From Pseudoxanthomonas wuyuanensis (GTDB lineage Bacteria > Pseudomonadota > Gammaproteobacteria > Xanthomonadales > Xanthomonadaceae), in contig NZ_OCND01000002.1 of the NCBI RefSeq assembly GCF_900215535.1, positions 186,001 to 250,000 of the forward strand: a DNA stretch of 64,000 nucleotides. The letters run 5' to 3'. Below, piece after piece: positions 12,857 through 22,755 of the stretch. Position 1 is the first letter of the stretch. The number at the start of each line of letters is the position of its first letter. The notes below the pieces were generated by a model. The model was not told the origin of the DNA. It did not search any database and saw only the letters and a program-made list of their open reading frames with translations. The position numbers and the translations under genes are program-made.

Positions 12857-14455
12857 ATGAGCCTGGCCGCCGAACCGCTGCTGATCGCCGGCCAATGGCT
12901 GCCGGCGCGGGAATCGCTTGGCGTCTTCCGCGCACGCGACCCTGGCACCGGCGATGAGATCGGCCCGTCGTTCCCGGTCTGCGGCCCGGCCGACGTCGAA
13001 ACCGCGTTGTCCGCCGCCGTGGCGGTGGCCGACGAACTGGCTGCCGCTGCGCCGGAGAAGATAGCCACCTTCCTCGACGTCTATGCCGACGCCATCGATG
13101 CCGACGCCGATACGCTGGTGGCGCTGGCGCATGCGGAAACCGCGCTGCCGGCACCGACCCGCCTGCGCGGCAACGAACTGCCGCGCACCAGCGGCCAGTT
13201 GCGGCAGGCCGCCAGGGCGGTGCGCGGCTACGGCTGGACCCAGCCGGTGATCGACACCAGCGCCGGCCTGCGAGCGCACCTGGCGCCGCTGTCCAAGCCG
13301 GTGTTGATTTTTGGACCCAACAATTTTCCGTTCGCGTTCAACGCCATCGCCGGCAGCGATTTCGCCTCGGCCATCGCTGCGCGAAACCCGGTGATCGCCA
13401 AGGCGCATCCCTCGCATCCGGCCACCAGCCAGCGGCTGGCGCAACTGGCGCATGCCGCACTGGTCAAGACCGGCCTGCCGGCCGCGGCGGTGCAGATGCT
13501 CTACCACTTCGACAATGCGCTGGGTCTGGCGCTGGCCGGCGACGCGCGGCTGGGCGCCATTGGTTTCACCGGCAGCCGCAGCGGCGGCTTGGCATTGAAG
13601 GCCGCGGCGGATCGGGCCGGCGTGCTGTGCTATGCGGAACTGTCCAGCGTCAATCCGGTGTTCCTGCTGCCGGGCGCGCTGGTTGAACGCGGCCAGGCGC
13701 TGGCGCAGGAATTCTTTGCCTCCTGCACGCTGGGCAGCGGCCAGTTCTGCACCAATCCGGGCATCGCGATCGTGCCCGCGGGTACGGTGGGCGATGCCTT
13801 TGTCTCAGCCGCCAGCGCGCACTTCGCGGCGGCCGCGCCCAGCGTGGTGTTCTCGCAGGGCGTGCTCGATCATCTGCGGCAGGGGCTGTCGGTACTGCGC
13901 GATGCCGGCGCGCAGGTGCTAGCCAGCGGCAATGCGGTCGAAGGTCCCGGCTACCGCCACGCGCCGACGCTGCTGTGCGTGGATGCCGCCGCTTTCCTGG
14001 CCAACCCGCGCGCATTGCAGACCGAAGTCTTCGGTCCGGTCAGCCTGCTGGTGCGCGCATCCGGCGCCGACGAAATGGCCAGGCTGGCGCGCGGGTTCGA
14101 AGGCAACTTGACCGGCACGCTCTACCGCGCCGCCGATGGCAGCGACGATGCGGCGTGGACGGTCATCGCCGCCGCGCTGCGCCCGCGCGTGGGCCGCCTG
14201 ATCGCCAGCAAGATGCCGACCGGCGTGACGGTCAGCCCGGCGATGAACCATGGCGGTCCCTTCCCCAGCACCGGCCATCCCGGTTTCACTTCGGTCGGCA
14301 TGCCGGCGGCGATCCGCCGCTTCGCCGCCCTGCACAGCTATGACGGCGTGCCCGATGCGCTGTTGCCGCCGGAGCTGCGCGACCGCAATCCCGGCGGCGT
14401 GCCGCGCCTGATCGATGGCGGTTGGACCACCGCCGACGTCGGAGCGGCATCATGA
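12857..14455 (+). CDS. lhpG: 2-oxoglutarate semialdehyde dehydrogenase (NADP+ aldehyde dehydrogenase)
   Basis: A 532-residue aldehyde dehydrogenase. Catalytic Cys298 lies in GQFCTNPG, general-base Glu261 in CYAELSSVNP, and the cofactor-site motif FGPNNFPFAFN is near residue 151. The length and the GQFCTNPG form match the alpha-ketoglutaric semialdehyde dehydrogenase group. It completes the pathway, giving 2-oxoglutarate for the TCA cycle. It begins one base after the deaminase stop and its own stop overlaps the M24 peptidase start (ATGA). Confidence 0.9.
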   Translation: MSLAAEPLLIAGQWLPARESLGVFRARDPGTGDEIGPSFPVCGPADVETALSAAVAVADELAAAAPEKIATFLDVYADAIDADADTLVALAHAETALPAPTRLRGNELPRTSGQLRQAARAVRGYGWTQPVIDTSAGLRAHLAPLSKPVLIFGPNNFPFAFNAIAGSDFASAIAARNPVIAKAHPSHPATSQRLAQLAHAALVKTGLPAAAVQMLYHFDNALGLALAGDARLGAIGFTGSRSGGLALKAAADRAGVLCYAELSSVNPVFLLPGALVERGQALAQEFFASCTLGSGQFCTNPGIAIVPAGTVGDAFVSAASAHFAAAAPSVVFSQGVLDHLRQGLSVLRDAGAQVLASGNAVEGPGYRHAPTLLCVDAAAFLANPRALQTEVFGPVSLLVRASGADEMARLARGFEGNLTGTLYRAADGSDDAAWTVIAAALRPRVGRLIASKMPTGVTVSPAMNHGGPFPSTGHPGFTSVGMPAAIRRFAALHSYDGVPDALLPPELRDRNPGGVPRLIDGGWTTADVGAAS

Positions 14456-15660
14456 GCGCTGCTTCGCAGATCGGCGGACTCGACCTGGAGCAGGCGATGG
14501 CGCAACTGGCGCCATTGCCGCATCGGGCATTGCCGATCCAGCCGGACGAGTACCAGCAGCGCCTGGAGCACGCGCGCCGCCTGCTGCGCGCGCAAGGCGC
14601 AGACGCGCTGCTGATAGGCGCGGGCACGTCGCTGCGTTATTTCACCGGCGTGCCCTGGGGCGCCAGCGAGCGCCTGGTCGCGATGCTGCTGACCCGGTCC
14701 GGCGACCCGGTGCTGGTCTGCCCGGCGTTCGAGGAAGGTTCGCTGGATGCGGTGCTGAAAATCCCGGCCGAGAAGCGGCTGTGGGAAGAACACGAAGATC
14801 CTTATGCATTGGTCGCGCAGACCATGCGCGAACGCGGCGCGCGCACGCTGGCGCTGGATCCGGGTGCCGCCTTCGCCATCGCCACCGGCCTGGCCGGCCA
14901 TCTGGGCGCCGCCGGGGTGATCGATGCCACCGCCATCGTCGACGGCTGCCGCATGCGCAAGTCGCCGGCCGAACTGGCGCTGATGCAGCAGGCCTGCGAC
15001 ATGACCCTGCAGGTGCACCGGCTGGCGGCTGGCCTGGCGCGCGAAGGCATCGGCACCGATGAGCTGGTGCGCTTCATCGACACCGCGCATCGCGCGTTGG
15101 GCGCCGACAACGGCTCCACGTTCTGCATCGTCCAGTACGGCCACGCCACGGCGTTCCCGCACGGCATCCCCGGCGTGCAGCATCTGCGCGAAGGCGAACT
15201 GGTGCTGATCGACACCGGTTGCAGCGTGCAGGGCTACCAGTCCGACATCACCCGCACGTGGATCTTCGGCCGTGCCGACGCCGACCAGCAGCGCATCTGG
15301 GATCTGGAACAGGCCGCGCAGCAGGCCGCCTTTGCCGCGGTGCGCCCCGGCGTCGCCTGCGAAGCGGTGGACCGCGCCGCGCGCGATGTGCTGGAACGCG
15401 CCGGCCTGGGCCCGGATTACCGGTTGCCGGGTTTGCCGCACCGCACCGGCCATGGCTGCGGCATGAGCGTGCACGAAGCGCCGTACCTGGTGCGCGGCAA
15501 CGCCACCGCGCTGGAACCGGGCATGTGCTGCAGCAACGAGCCGATGATCGTCGTTCCGGACCGCTTTGGCGTGCGCCTGGAGGATCACTTCCACGTCACC
15601 GAGGAGGGCGCGGCCTGGTTCACCCCGCCATCGCCCGCCATCGACCAGCCGTTCGCATGA
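14452..15660 (+). CDS. M24 family metallopeptidase (Xaa-Pro aminopeptidase-like)
   Basis: A 402-residue pita-bread-fold protein with a creatinase-type N-terminal domain (about 1-175) and an M24 catalytic domain. All five metal ligands are visible: Asp254 (LIDTG), Asp265 (SDITRT), His334 (TGHGCG), Glu363 (SNEPM) and Glu377 (LEDHF), plus the HEAP motif at 341-344. It has no export signal, so it acts in the cytoplasm. M24 members cleave Xaa-Pro or Xaa-Hyp bonds (prolidase, aminopeptidase P), though creatinase and DddP-type lyases share the fold. Its ATGA overlap with the hydroxyproline pathway makes release of hydroxyproline from imported peptides a good hypothesis. Confidence 0.88.
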   Translation: MSAASQIGGLDLEQAMAQLAPLPHRALPIQPDEYQQRLEHARRLLRAQGADALLIGAGTSLRYFTGVPWGASERLVAMLLTRSGDPVLVCPAFEEGSLDAVLKIPAEKRLWEEHEDPYALVAQTMRERGARTLALDPGAAFAIATGLAGHLGAAGVIDATAIVDGCRMRKSPAELALMQQACDMTLQVHRLAAGLAREGIGTDELVRFIDTAHRALGADNGSTFCIVQYGHATAFPHGIPGVQHLREGELVLIDTGCSVQGYQSDITRTWIFGRADADQQRIWDLEQAAQQAAFAAVRPGVACEAVDRAARDVLERAGLGPDYRLPGLPHRTGHGCGMSVHEAPYLVRGNATALEPGMCCSNEPMIVVPDRFGVRLEDHFHVTEEGAAWFTPPSPAIDQPFA

Positions 15661-15696
15661 GTTTGCCGCGACCGACATGATTCCGGAGAACGCGCC

Positions 15697-17526
15697 ATGA
15701 AGCCGATTCCCTTCCTCATCGCCGGCCTGATCGCGATCGGCCTGCTGGGCGCCTGCCAGCAACCGCAAACCGCGCCGGCCGGACAGACGGCAGGCGCGCA
15801 GGCCCGCAGCCAGGCGCTGGGCAATCTGCTGGCCGAACAGTGGGAGTACCAGCTCCGGCGCAGTCCCGAGTTCGCCAGCATCATCGGCGACACCCGCTAC
15901 AACGACCGCTGGACCGACTATTCGCTGCAGGCGGTGGAAGCCGAGCGGCGGGCGACGCAGGGCTTTCTGGAGCGCTTCGACGCCATCGACTCCGCAGGCC
16001 TGGGCGAGCAGGAGCGGCTCAGCCTCGAGATGATGCTGCGGCAGTTGCGCGACCGTCTTGAAGCCATCGAACTGAAGAACCACGAGATGCCGCTGGAGCC
16101 GGTCGGCGGCGTGCATCTGGCGCTGCCCGGCCACGCGGCGTCGTTTCCGTTCGCCACGCTGAAGGACTACCAGGACTACCTGGCGCGTCTGAACGCGGTG
16201 CCCGCGCTGATCGACCAGTTGATCGAGACCTCGCGCCAGGGCGCGAAAGACGGCCTGGTGCAGCCGCGCTACCTGTTGCGGAAGATTCCGGACCAGGCGC
16301 GCGCGATTGCCGCGCCGGCCGGTCTGGACAATCCGTTCGCCAAACCGGCCGCTCAATTCCCCGATGCGATCCCCGAAGCAGAGCGCGCGCGCCTGCGCGC
16401 CGCCTACGCCGAGGCGGTGGACGACAAGGTGCGCCCGGCCTACCGCAAGCTGGCGGACTTCGTGGACCGGGAATACGCGCCACAGGGCCGCGACAACGAA
16501 GGTGTCTGGTCGCTGCCCGACGGCGAACGCCGCTACCGCTTCCAGGTGCGTACGCAGACCACCACCGACAAAACGCCGGAGCAGATCCACCAGACGGGCT
16601 TGCAGGAAGTGGCGCGCATCGAAGCCGAGATGACCGCCATCGCCAGGTCGCTGGGTTATTCGGATCTGGCTGCATTCCGCTCGGCAGTAGCTGCCGACCG
16701 CACCCGCTTTGCCCGCTCGCGCGAACAGATACTGGATGGCTATCGCGGCTATATCGCGGCGATGCAGCCGGAACTGCCCAAGCTGTTCGGCGCGCTGCCG
16801 CAGGTGCCGCTTGAGGTGCGCTCGATGTCCGCGTTCCGCGAGAACGGGGCGCCCGGCGCGGAGTACTGGCAGAGCACGCCGGAAGGCTCGCGTCCGGCCA
16901 TCGTGATGGTCAACACCGGGGACTTCGCCCATCGCACGCTCAACAACATCGAGACCACCGCCTATCACGAAGGCGTGCCCGGCCATCACCTGCAGATCTC
17001 GCTTGCCCAGACGCTGCCGCTGCCGGCGTTCCGCCAGCAGGGCGGCTACAACGCCTACATCGAAGGCTGGGCGCTGTACTCCGAGCGTCTTGGCAAGGAG
17101 ATCGGCTTCTTCCGCGATCCTTACAGCGACTACGGCCGCCTGTGCGGCGAACTGCTGCGCGCCAACCGCCTGGTGCTGGACACCGGCGTGCATGCCAAGC
17201 GCTGGACGCGGCAGCAGATGATCGATTTCTTCCACGCCCATCCCTCCGACGACGAGCCCAGCATCCAGGCCGAAACCGACCGCTACATCGTCTGGCCGGG
17301 GCAGGCGCTGGGCTACAAGCTGGGCCAACTGCACCTGCTGGACCTGCGCGAACGGGCCCGCCGCGAACTGGGCGAGCGCTTCGATATCCGCGCCTTCCAT
17401 GACCAGGTCCTCGGCGGCGGCGCGATGCCGCTGGATCTGTTGAGCCGGCGTGTCGAGGCGTGGGTGGCTGCCGTCCAGGCCGGCCAGCCGCCATCCCCTT
17501 CCACGGCCGCCACGGAGCCGCGATGA
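15697..17526 (+). CDS. DUF885 metallopeptidase-like lipoprotein
   Basis: A 609-residue DUF885 protein. An N-terminal hydrophobic signal ends in a lipobox (LLGAC, Cys20), predicting a lipid anchor in the cell envelope. The putative zinc-site motif HEGVPGHH is at 424-431, followed by a conserved YIEGWALYSERLG segment with a likely third ligand. DUF885 proteins are annotated as metallopeptidases or dipeptidyl carboxypeptidase-like enzymes in several bacteria, but few have been tested. A possible ribosome site GGAG precedes the ATG. It follows the M24 gene by 36 bp and overlaps the next DUF885 gene, fitting a role in peptide breakdown outside the cytoplasm. Confidence 0.88.
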   Translation: MKPIPFLIAGLIAIGLLGACQQPQTAPAGQTAGAQARSQALGNLLAEQWEYQLRRSPEFASIIGDTRYNDRWTDYSLQAVEAERRATQGFLERFDAIDSAGLGEQERLSLEMMLRQLRDRLEAIELKNHEMPLEPVGGVHLALPGHAASFPFATLKDYQDYLARLNAVPALIDQLIETSRQGAKDGLVQPRYLLRKIPDQARAIAAPAGLDNPFAKPAAQFPDAIPEAERARLRAAYAEAVDDKVRPAYRKLADFVDREYAPQGRDNEGVWSLPDGERRYRFQVRTQTTTDKTPEQIHQTGLQEVARIEAEMTAIARSLGYSDLAAFRSAVAADRTRFARSREQILDGYRGYIAAMQPELPKLFGALPQVPLEVRSMSAFRENGAPGAEYWQSTPEGSRPAIVMVNTGDFAHRTLNNIETTAYHEGVPGHHLQISLAQTLPLPAFRQQGGYNAYIEGWALYSERLGKEIGFFRDPYSDYGRLCGELLRANRLVLDTGVHAKRWTRQQMIDFFHAHPSDDEPSIQAETDRYIVWPGQALGYKLGQLHLLDLRERARRELGERFDIRAFHDQVLGGGAMPLDLLSRRVEAWVAAVQAGQPPSPSTAATEPR

Positions 17527-19295
17527 AACCTTTCGCCAACCGCTGCCTGTTCGCCGTCTTCATGATCGCCGCGGCGATTGTCACCGATTCCGCATCCGCC
17601 GCGGATGCATCCGCCGGCGAGCGCTTCAAGGCGCTTTACCAACGCGAATGGGATTGGCGCCGCAGCCAGTTTGCCGGCGCCGACGACGAGGACAGCCAGG
17701 GCAAGCCGGCCGACCGCCTGCCGCGCGTCGATGCCGCCGCGCAAGCCGAGCGCGAGCGCTATTGGAGCCAGGTGCTGGAAGAGCTGGAGGCGATTCCGGT
17801 CGCCGAGCTCAGCGGCGAAGACCCGGTCAACTACGCGGTCTATCACCAGCAGATCGAAAGCCTGCTGACCGATCAGCGCCTGCGCGACTGGGAGATGCCG
17901 TTCAACAGCGATACCGCGTTCTGGACCAACCTGGGCTTCACCGCGCGCCGGCCGTTGGACGATGCCGAAAGCTATCGCCGTTACCTGGCGCAACTGGCCG
18001 ACGTTCCGCGCTATTTCGACGAACAGATCGCCAATATGCGCGCGGGTTTGGCACGTGGCTTCAGCGTGCCGCGGGTGACCCTGGCCGGGCGCGATACGTC
18101 GATTGCCGAAGTGGCCGATTCGAAACTGGAAGACAACCTGTTCTACACGCCGTTCAAGCAGATGCCGGCGACGATTCCTGCGGCCGAACAGGCCCGGCTG
18201 CGTACCGCGGCGGCCCAGGCCATCGCCGGTTCGGTGCAGCCGGCCTACCGCAAACTGCTGGCGTTCTTCCGCGACGAGTACCTGCCGCAGTCGCGCACCA
18301 CGCTGGCGGCCGATGCGATGCCGGACGGCGCCGCCTACTACCGCGCGCAGATCCGCAAGTTCACCACCCTGGACATGGCGCCGGATGCGATCCATTCGCT
18401 GGGTCTGGATGAGGTGGCCAAGATCCGCGCGCAGATGGAGCAGACCATCCAGCAGACCGGCTTCAAGGGCAGCTTCGCCGAGTTCCTGCATTTCCTGCGC
18501 ACCGATCCGCAGTTCTATCCCAAGACGCCCGACGAGCTGCTGATGCGCGCGGCCTGGCTGGCCAAGCGCGTCGACGCCAAGATAGGCCGCTACATCGGCC
18601 TGCTGCCGCGCCAGCGCTTCGGCATCCAGCCGGTGCCGCCGGATCTGGCGCCGTTCTACACCGGCGGGCGCGGCGGCCTGGACACCTACTGGCTCAACAC
18701 CTACAACCTGCCGTCGCGGCCGTTGTACACGCTGCCGGCGCTGACCCTGCACGAATCCTCGCCCGGCCATTCGCTGCAGATGTCGCTGGCCGCCGAGCAC
18801 GAAGGCCTGCCGGATTTCCGCCGTTACACCTACATCTCCGCCTACGGCGAAGGCTGGGCTCTTTACAGCGAGAAGCTGGGCGTGGAAATGGGCCTGTACG
18901 ACACCCCCTACGAAACCTTCGGCTACCTGACCTACCAGATGTGGCGCGCTTGCCGGCTGGTGGTGGACACCGGCATCCATCACCAGGGCTGGACGCGCGA
19001 GCAGGCGGTGGCCTTCATGCGCGACAACACCGCCTTGAGCGAGCACGAGATCGGCACCGAGGTCGACCGCTACATCGCCTGGCCCGGGCAGGCGTTGTCG
19101 TACTACATCGGCCAGATCGCAATCGAACGCGCGCGTGCCAAGGCCGAAGCCGAACTGGGCGCGAGCTTCGACCTGCGCGGCTTCCATGACGCCGTGCTGG
19201 CGCTGGGATCGGTGCCGCTGCCGGTACTGGAAGAACGCATAGACCGCTACATCGACGAGCGCCGCAAGCCGCCGGCGGCAGCGGGCGCGCACTGA
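17523..19295 (+). CDS. Second DUF885 metallopeptidase-like protein, secreted
   Basis: A 590-residue paralogue of the upstream gene, sharing the YGEGWALYSEKLG and WPGQALSY-type blocks. It has an N-terminal signal peptide ending near an ASA-A site (about residue 25) and no lipobox cysteine, so it is probably soluble in the periplasm. The metal-site motif is HESSPGHS (410-417), in place of the HEGVPGHH of its partner. The ATG overlaps the upstream stop, so the pair are co-translated. Tandem DUF885 genes with different anchors suggest two peptidases with complementary specificity. Confidence 0.88.
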   Translation: MKPFANRCLFAVFMIAAAIVTDSASAADASAGERFKALYQREWDWRRSQFAGADDEDSQGKPADRLPRVDAAAQAERERYWSQVLEELEAIPVAELSGEDPVNYAVYHQQIESLLTDQRLRDWEMPFNSDTAFWTNLGFTARRPLDDAESYRRYLAQLADVPRYFDEQIANMRAGLARGFSVPRVTLAGRDTSIAEVADSKLEDNLFYTPFKQMPATIPAAEQARLRTAAAQAIAGSVQPAYRKLLAFFRDEYLPQSRTTLAADAMPDGAAYYRAQIRKFTTLDMAPDAIHSLGLDEVAKIRAQMEQTIQQTGFKGSFAEFLHFLRTDPQFYPKTPDELLMRAAWLAKRVDAKIGRYIGLLPRQRFGIQPVPPDLAPFYTGGRGGLDTYWLNTYNLPSRPLYTLPALTLHESSPGHSLQMSLAAEHEGLPDFRRYTYISAYGEGWALYSEKLGVEMGLYDTPYETFGYLTYQMWRACRLVVDTGIHHQGWTREQAVAFMRDNTALSEHEIGTEVDRYIAWPGQALSYYIGQIAIERARAKAEAELGASFDLRGFHDAVLALGSVPLPVLEERIDRYIDERRKPPAAAGAH

Positions 19296-19371
19296 CCGCA
19301 ACACCCATTCCTGCAGACGCGCGACACCCGGCTGCAGCGCTGTCGACCGCGATCTTTCCATCGGGGGAACC

Positions 19372-20943
19372 ATGGCTCCACAAGGCAAGTTCCAAAAGCG
19401 TCTCAGCCTGACCGACCTGACCTTCATCGGGCTCGGTTCGATCTTCGGTTCCGGCTGGCTGTTCGCGGCCAGCCACGTCTCGGCGATCGCCGGTCCTGCC
19501 GGCATCATTTCCTGGATCGTCGGCGGCGTGGCCGTGCTGCTGCTGGGCCTGATCTACTGCGAACTGGGTGCGGCGCTGCCGCGCGCAGGCGGGGTGGTGC
19601 GCTACCCCGAGTATTCGCACGGCAACCTACTCGGCTGGATGATGGGCTTCATCACCCTGATCGCGTTCTCCAGCCTGATCGCGATCGAGGCAGAGGCGGC
19701 GCGCCAGTACGCCGCGGCCTGGTTCCCGTCGCTGAACCAGGCAGCCAGCACCCACCCCAGCCTGGGCGGCTGGCTGCTGCAGTTCGCGCTGCTGGTGGTG
19801 TTCTTTCTGCTCAACTACTTCAGCGTCAAGACCTTCGCCACCGCCAACAACATCGTCAGCGTGTTCAAGTTCCTGGTACCGGTGCTGGTGATCGTGATGC
19901 TGATGGCGCATTTCAACCCGCAGAACCTGCACGTGCAGGGATTCGCGCCGGCGGGCGCGACCGGCGTGGCGGCGGCGATCTCGGCCGGCGGCATCATCTT
20001 CGCCTACCTCGGGCTGACTCCCATCGTGTCGGTGGCCAGCGAGGTGCGCGATCCGCAGCGCAACATCCCGATCGCGCTGATCCTGTCGGTGGTGCTGTCC
20101 ACGATCATCTACGTGCTGCTGCAACTGGCGTTTCTGGGCGGCATCCCGACCGAGCAGCTGGCGCAGGGCTGGGACGGCATCAGCAAGACGTTCTCGCTGC
20201 CGTACCACGACATCGCGCTGGTGTTGGGCATGGGCTGGCTGGCGGCGCTGGTGATTTGCGATGCGATGATCTCGCCCAGCGGCACCGGCAACATCTACAT
20301 GAACGCGACCCCGCGCGTGATCTATGGCTGGGCGCGCAGCGGCGGCTTCCTGCCGGTGCTGACGCGAGTCGACGCCAAATCCGGCATCCCGCGCCCGGCG
20401 CTGTGGCTGAGCTTCGCGCTGTCGGTATTCTGGACCCTGCCGTTCCCGTCGTGGGAGACGCTGATCCAGGTGGTATCGGCGGCGCTGGTACTGAGCTATG
20501 CGGTGGCGCCGGTCACCGTGGCCGCGCTGCGCCGCAGCGCGCCGGAGCTGCCCAGACCGTTCCACCTGCGCGGCATGGCGGTGCTCGGCCCGCTGTCGTT
20601 CATCGTCGCCGCGCTGATCGTCTACTGGTCCACCTGGAAAACGCTGTCGTGGCTGCTCGGCCTGCAGATCGCGATGTTCGTGCTGTATGTGCTTTACAAG
20701 CTGCCCGCGGCGGCGGGGCGCGCGCGGCTGTTGCGCCAGGTGCAGTGCTCGCTGTGGCTGATCGTGTTCTTCGCGCTGGTACTGGTGGTGTCCTACCTGG
20801 GCACCTTCGGCGGCACGGGCTGGATCGCCCATCCCTGGGACACGCTGAGCGTGTCGGCGATCGCGTTCTTCATCTATCACTGGGGCGCGCGCACCGGGTT
20901 GCGTGCGGACGAACTGGCATTGGAGGAAGACGATGGCGAGTAG
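19372..20943 (+). CDS. APC-superfamily amino acid permease
   Basis: A 523-residue inner-membrane transporter with about twelve hydrophobic helices. The N-terminal GLGSIFGSGWLFA segment fits the unwound TM1 substrate site of the APC superfamily. A conserved SEVRDPQRNIP loop is found near residues 223-233, as in that family. A ribosome site (GGGGAA) lies ahead of ATG 19372. It lies 76 bp after the second DUF885 gene and reads in the same direction. Import of hydroxyproline, proline or related amino acids is an inference from position; the sequence does not tell the substrate. Confidence 0.9.
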   Translation: MAPQGKFQKRLSLTDLTFIGLGSIFGSGWLFAASHVSAIAGPAGIISWIVGGVAVLLLGLIYCELGAALPRAGGVVRYPEYSHGNLLGWMMGFITLIAFSSLIAIEAEAARQYAAAWFPSLNQAASTHPSLGGWLLQFALLVVFFLLNYFSVKTFATANNIVSVFKFLVPVLVIVMLMAHFNPQNLHVQGFAPAGATGVAAAISAGGIIFAYLGLTPIVSVASEVRDPQRNIPIALILSVVLSTIIYVLLQLAFLGGIPTEQLAQGWDGISKTFSLPYHDIALVLGMGWLAALVICDAMISPSGTGNIYMNATPRVIYGWARSGGFLPVLTRVDAKSGIPRPALWLSFALSVFWTLPFPSWETLIQVVSAALVLSYAVAPVTVAALRRSAPELPRPFHLRGMAVLGPLSFIVAALIVYWSTWKTLSWLLGLQIAMFVLYVLYKLPAAAGRARLLRQVQCSLWLIVFFALVLVVSYLGTFGGTGWIAHPWDTLSVSAIAFFIYHWGARTGLRADELALEEDDGE

Positions 20944-21031
20944 GCAGCGCTTGGTGAGCAGTGCAGGCGAGGGTCTCTGTAATCCAGGGCGGTCGACCGG
21001 AACCGGAGCACTCGGAAAGCCGCCGCAACCG

Positions 21032-22612
21032 ATGTCTTTCCTGCGCGCCATTGCCTGCCTGCTTGCGGCGCTGCTGCCGGCGCTTGCCGTTGCCGCCGAG
21101 ATGCCGCGCTTCGTCAGCCGCGACGGCCGCCATGCGCTGTTCGTCGATGGCGCGCCCTACAGCATCATGGCCGCGCAGTTGCACAACTCCAGCGCCTGGC
21201 CGCAGGTGTTGCCGCAGGCGCTGGAGGACGTGGACGCGCTGCACGCCAATACGCTGGAGGCGCCGGTGTACTGGGAGCAGTTCGAGCCCGAGCCCGGCCG
21301 TTACGACTACGCCAACATCGACGCGCTGATCGCGCAGTCGCGTGCGCGCGGCCTGCGCCTGGCGCTGCTGTGGTTCGGCAGCTGGAAGAACGGGCAGATG
21401 CACTACGTGCCCGAATGGATCAAGCGCGACCGCGTCACCTATCCGCGCATGCTGGATGCCAACGGCGTGCCGGTGGACGTGCTGTCGCCGCATGCGCAGG
21501 CCAACGTGGACGCGGACAAGCGCGCCTTCGCCGCACTGATGCGCCACCTGCGCAAGGTCGACGAAGGCACCCACACCGTCATCCTGGTACAGGTGCAGAA
21601 CGAGCCCGGCGCCATCGGCACCGTGCGCGACCACGGCGAAGCCGGCGAGCGCGCGTTCCGCGGTGCCGTGCCAGAAGCGGTGGTCCGCGCGCTGAACAAA
21701 CCGGCCGGTACCTGGACCGATGTTTTCGGCGCCGATGCCGCCGAGGCCTTCAGTGCCTACAGCAACGCCGTCTATATCGAACAGGTGGCAGCGGCGGGCA
21801 GGGCCGAGAATCCGTTGCCGCTCTATGTGAATACCTGGCTGCGCTACAAGGGCAAGAAATATCCGGGGCTGGACTATCCCAGCGGCGGCGCGACCTGGAA
21901 CGTGTTCGATCTGTGGCGGGCGGTCACCCCATCCATCGATTTCATCGGCACCGACATCTACACCAACGACTACAACGAATACACCAAGGTCGTGGATCAG
22001 TATGCGCGGCCGGACAACCCGGCCTGGGTGTCGGAAACCGGCTTCGAGGCCGCCACCGCGCCGTACCACTTCTATGTGCTGGGCAAGGGCGGATTGGGCT
22101 TTTCGGTATTCGGCATCGACGGCAACGAGGACACGCCGGAGAACCGTGCGGCGATCGACGCGCACGCCGCCGGCTTCGGATTGCTGGCGCCGATGCAGCG
22201 CGTGCTGGCCAGCGCCGCGTTCGAAGGACGCCTGCAGGCGGCGGTGGAAAAGCCGGGCGCGCCGCAGCAGGTCCTGCGCTTCGGCCAGTGGCAGGCGCGG
22301 GTGTCGTTTGGTGCGCCGATGTGGGGCGACGCGCCGGCGATCCTGCCGGGCACGGCCGACCACGCCGGCCGCGTGCTGGTGGTGCAGCTGGAACCGGACG
22401 TGTTCCTGGTCACCGGCTTCCAGGGGCGGGTGGAATTCGTGCGCGACGCGGACGATGGCAAGTACGGACAGTTGCTGAAGGTGGAGCAGGGCCATTACGT
22501 GGACGGCAAGTGGCGTACCGTGCGCTGGTTGAACGGCGATGAGACCGACTACGGCCTCAACTTCCGCAGCCGCGACCCCTATGTACTGAAGGTCACCGTG
22601 GGCATCCATTGA
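21032..22612 (+). CDS. GH35 beta-galactosidase-like enzyme with DUF5597 C-terminal domain
   Basis: A 526-residue glycosidase with a signal peptide (residues 1-22, ending AVAAE). The GH35/GH42-type TIM barrel shows the acid/base Glu191 in QVQNEPG and the nucleophile Glu335 in WVSETGFE. The C-terminal 150 residues resemble DUF5597, found on xanthomonad and Cellvibrio GH35 enzymes, some acting on xyloglucan galactose. It probably removes terminal galactose (or a related sugar) from plant glycans in the periplasm or outside. The start at 21032 is the one that yields a signal peptide; a longer frame reaches back over the permease stop. It reads with the permease and next genes. Confidence 0.86.
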   Translation: MSFLRAIACLLAALLPALAVAAEMPRFVSRDGRHALFVDGAPYSIMAAQLHNSSAWPQVLPQALEDVDALHANTLEAPVYWEQFEPEPGRYDYANIDALIAQSRARGLRLALLWFGSWKNGQMHYVPEWIKRDRVTYPRMLDANGVPVDVLSPHAQANVDADKRAFAALMRHLRKVDEGTHTVILVQVQNEPGAIGTVRDHGEAGERAFRGAVPEAVVRALNKPAGTWTDVFGADAAEAFSAYSNAVYIEQVAAAGRAENPLPLYVNTWLRYKGKKYPGLDYPSGGATWNVFDLWRAVTPSIDFIGTDIYTNDYNEYTKVVDQYARPDNPAWVSETGFEAATAPYHFYVLGKGGLGFSVFGIDGNEDTPENRAAIDAHAAGFGLLAPMQRVLASAAFEGRLQAAVEKPGAPQQVLRFGQWQARVSFGAPMWGDAPAILPGTADHAGRVLVVQLEPDVFLVTGFQGRVEFVRDADDGKYGQLLKVEQGHYVDGKWRTVRWLNGDETDYGLNFRSRDPYVLKVTVGIH

Positions 22613-22755
22613 GCATGGCGGCGCCCGCTTGGCCACTCCGGACAAGCGCTGTTCTGTGCGAAATTCCGCATGCAGGTATGCGGCCACCGACAAGACACCA
22701 CCGGATGCGTGCCGCAGCATGGCCGCACTGGCAAGCAACGTACCGGAGCGCTGCA
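22613..22755. other. Short spacer between two glycosidase genes
   Basis: A 143-bp gap without a gene. The coding frame of the next protein is open back to about 22609, but this part is not signal-like. A ribosome site (CCGGAG) precedes ATG 22756. Confidence 0.5.

Noticed and set aside
14338..17400. A 1020-codon antisense frame across the M24 and DUF885 genes
   Set aside because: Low-complexity composition and full overlap with three well-supported genes on the + strand.
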